A DNA stretch of 34,166 bases, taken from contig CAYPYI010000010.1 in assembly GCA_964415085.1 (NCBI GenBank), forward strand, positions 1-34,166, read 5' to 3'. How positions within the stretch are numbered: position 1 is the first letter of the stretch; every line of letters begins with the position of its first letter. The position numbers and the translations under genes were made by a program. The notes under the pieces were generated by a model that saw nothing but the letters and a program-made list of their open reading frames with translations, did no database searches and was not told where the DNA came from. Below are positions 33,908-34,166 of the stretch, piece by piece. The DNA comes from CAYPYI01 sp964415085. Its GTDB lineage: Bacteria; Bacillota; Clostridia; Tissierellales; Tissierellaceae.

Positions 33908-34126
33908 TTAGTTTTGTTTTTCTTCTGCTTCTTTTATTTTTCTTTTTACTAATCTAAGAATAAATATAAAGTTTATAGCTATTAGTATCCACCAGTAAAA
34001 AAGTTGTATTGGTAACCATCCAAAAAAATATGTATCTGGAAACATTTTGGATAGATCTACTGGTATTAAAGCTAAAAGTAGTAGTACTACAAATATTTTT
34101 ATGTCTTTCTTATCTTTGCTATTCAT
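33908..34126 (-). CDS. DUF3311 small membrane protein, symporter partner
   Basis: 72 residues with two membrane helices (about 11-28 and 43-60) and a charged C-terminal tail. It matches the DUF3311 pattern and is located directly ahead of an SSS symporter, a common pairing that recalls YhdT-PanF. It probably is a small subunit or stabiliser of the transporter. GGAGATT precedes the ATG. Its promoter lies outside the window. Confidence 0.8.
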   Translation of the reverse strand: MNSKDKKDIKIFVVLLLLALIPVDLSKMFPDTYFFGWLPIQLFYWWILIAINFIFILRLVKRKIKEAEEKQN

Positions 34127-34166
34127 AATAATCTCCTTTCTTTTTGATTTTTTCTTTTTTGTTTTT

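Noticed and set aside
1..34166. CRISPR arrays, tRNA and rRNA genes
   Set aside because: I saw no regularly spaced repeats and no cloverleaf-like or rRNA-like GC-richer segments.

Overview
The window looks like a very AT-rich member of the Bacillota, probably an anaerobic clostridial or Tissierella-type genome. The signs are the low GC throughout, strong Shine-Dalgarno sites, sigma-A promoters with TTGACA/TATAAT-like boxes, a T-box in front of metG, SLH-domain surface protein anchoring, Veg, ribonuclease M5 and a 3D-domain wall protein. A HesB-like gene with an in-frame TGA and a downstream hairpin implies that the organism makes selenocysteine. This placement is inferred from gene content and composition; no database search was possible.

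Layout. 1-1.5 kb: veg and a leaderless beta-helix protein, both on the minus strand. 1.6-2.4 kb: a cysteine-free second-type ribosomal protein S4 (rpsD) with a Fur/Zur-like box beside its promoter. 2449-2548: an assembly gap of 100 N flanked by an exact 55-bp duplication. 2.9-5.5 kb: NhaC-type antiporter plus isoaspartyl dipeptidase operon. 5.6-6.8 kb: two-part threonine/serine exporter (YjjP/YjjB type). 7.2-9.4 kb: a large secreted SLH protein. 9.5-10.0 kb: a decayed IS30-family transposase. 10.2-10.8 kb: hicAB toxin-antitoxin, with hicA only 52 codons. 11.3-12.6 kb: mgtE. 12.9-15.3 kb: divergent PD-(D/E)XK nuclease-like gene and Fic protein gene. 15.5-16.9 kb: redox group with the HesB-like selenoprotein, a DUF1858 CxxC protein, a glutaredoxin and a CadC-like ArsR regulator. 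16.9-18.3 kb: rsmA and rnmV. 18.5-20.6 kb: a GAF/PucR-type regulator whose reading frame is cut by an amber codon at codon 8. 21.0-24.2 kb: tatD and metG behind a methionine-type T-box leader. 24.2-26.0 kb: a DUF4153 membrane protein. 26.2-27.2 kb: a G5/3D wall protein with WalR-like repeats at its promoter. 27.6 kb: a VOC protein. 28.4-34.1 kb: a minus-strand group of DUF3311 protein, sodium:solute symporter, PucR regulator, M20 N-carbamoyl amidohydrolase and dihydroorotase.

How the parts fit. The metG-tatD-(3D protein)-rnmV-rsmA-veg neighbourhood familiar from Bacillus is still recognisable but is spread over 27 kb and broken by other genes. The last group reads as a catabolic route: import of a pyrimidine-derived or ureido compound, ring opening by the dihydroorotase, then removal of the carbamoyl group by the M20 enzyme, all under a PucR-type regulator. 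This would suit an amino-acid or orotate fermenter. The strongest single discovery is the selenoprotein at 15492-15776, which ordinary ORF calling misses because TGA is read as stop.
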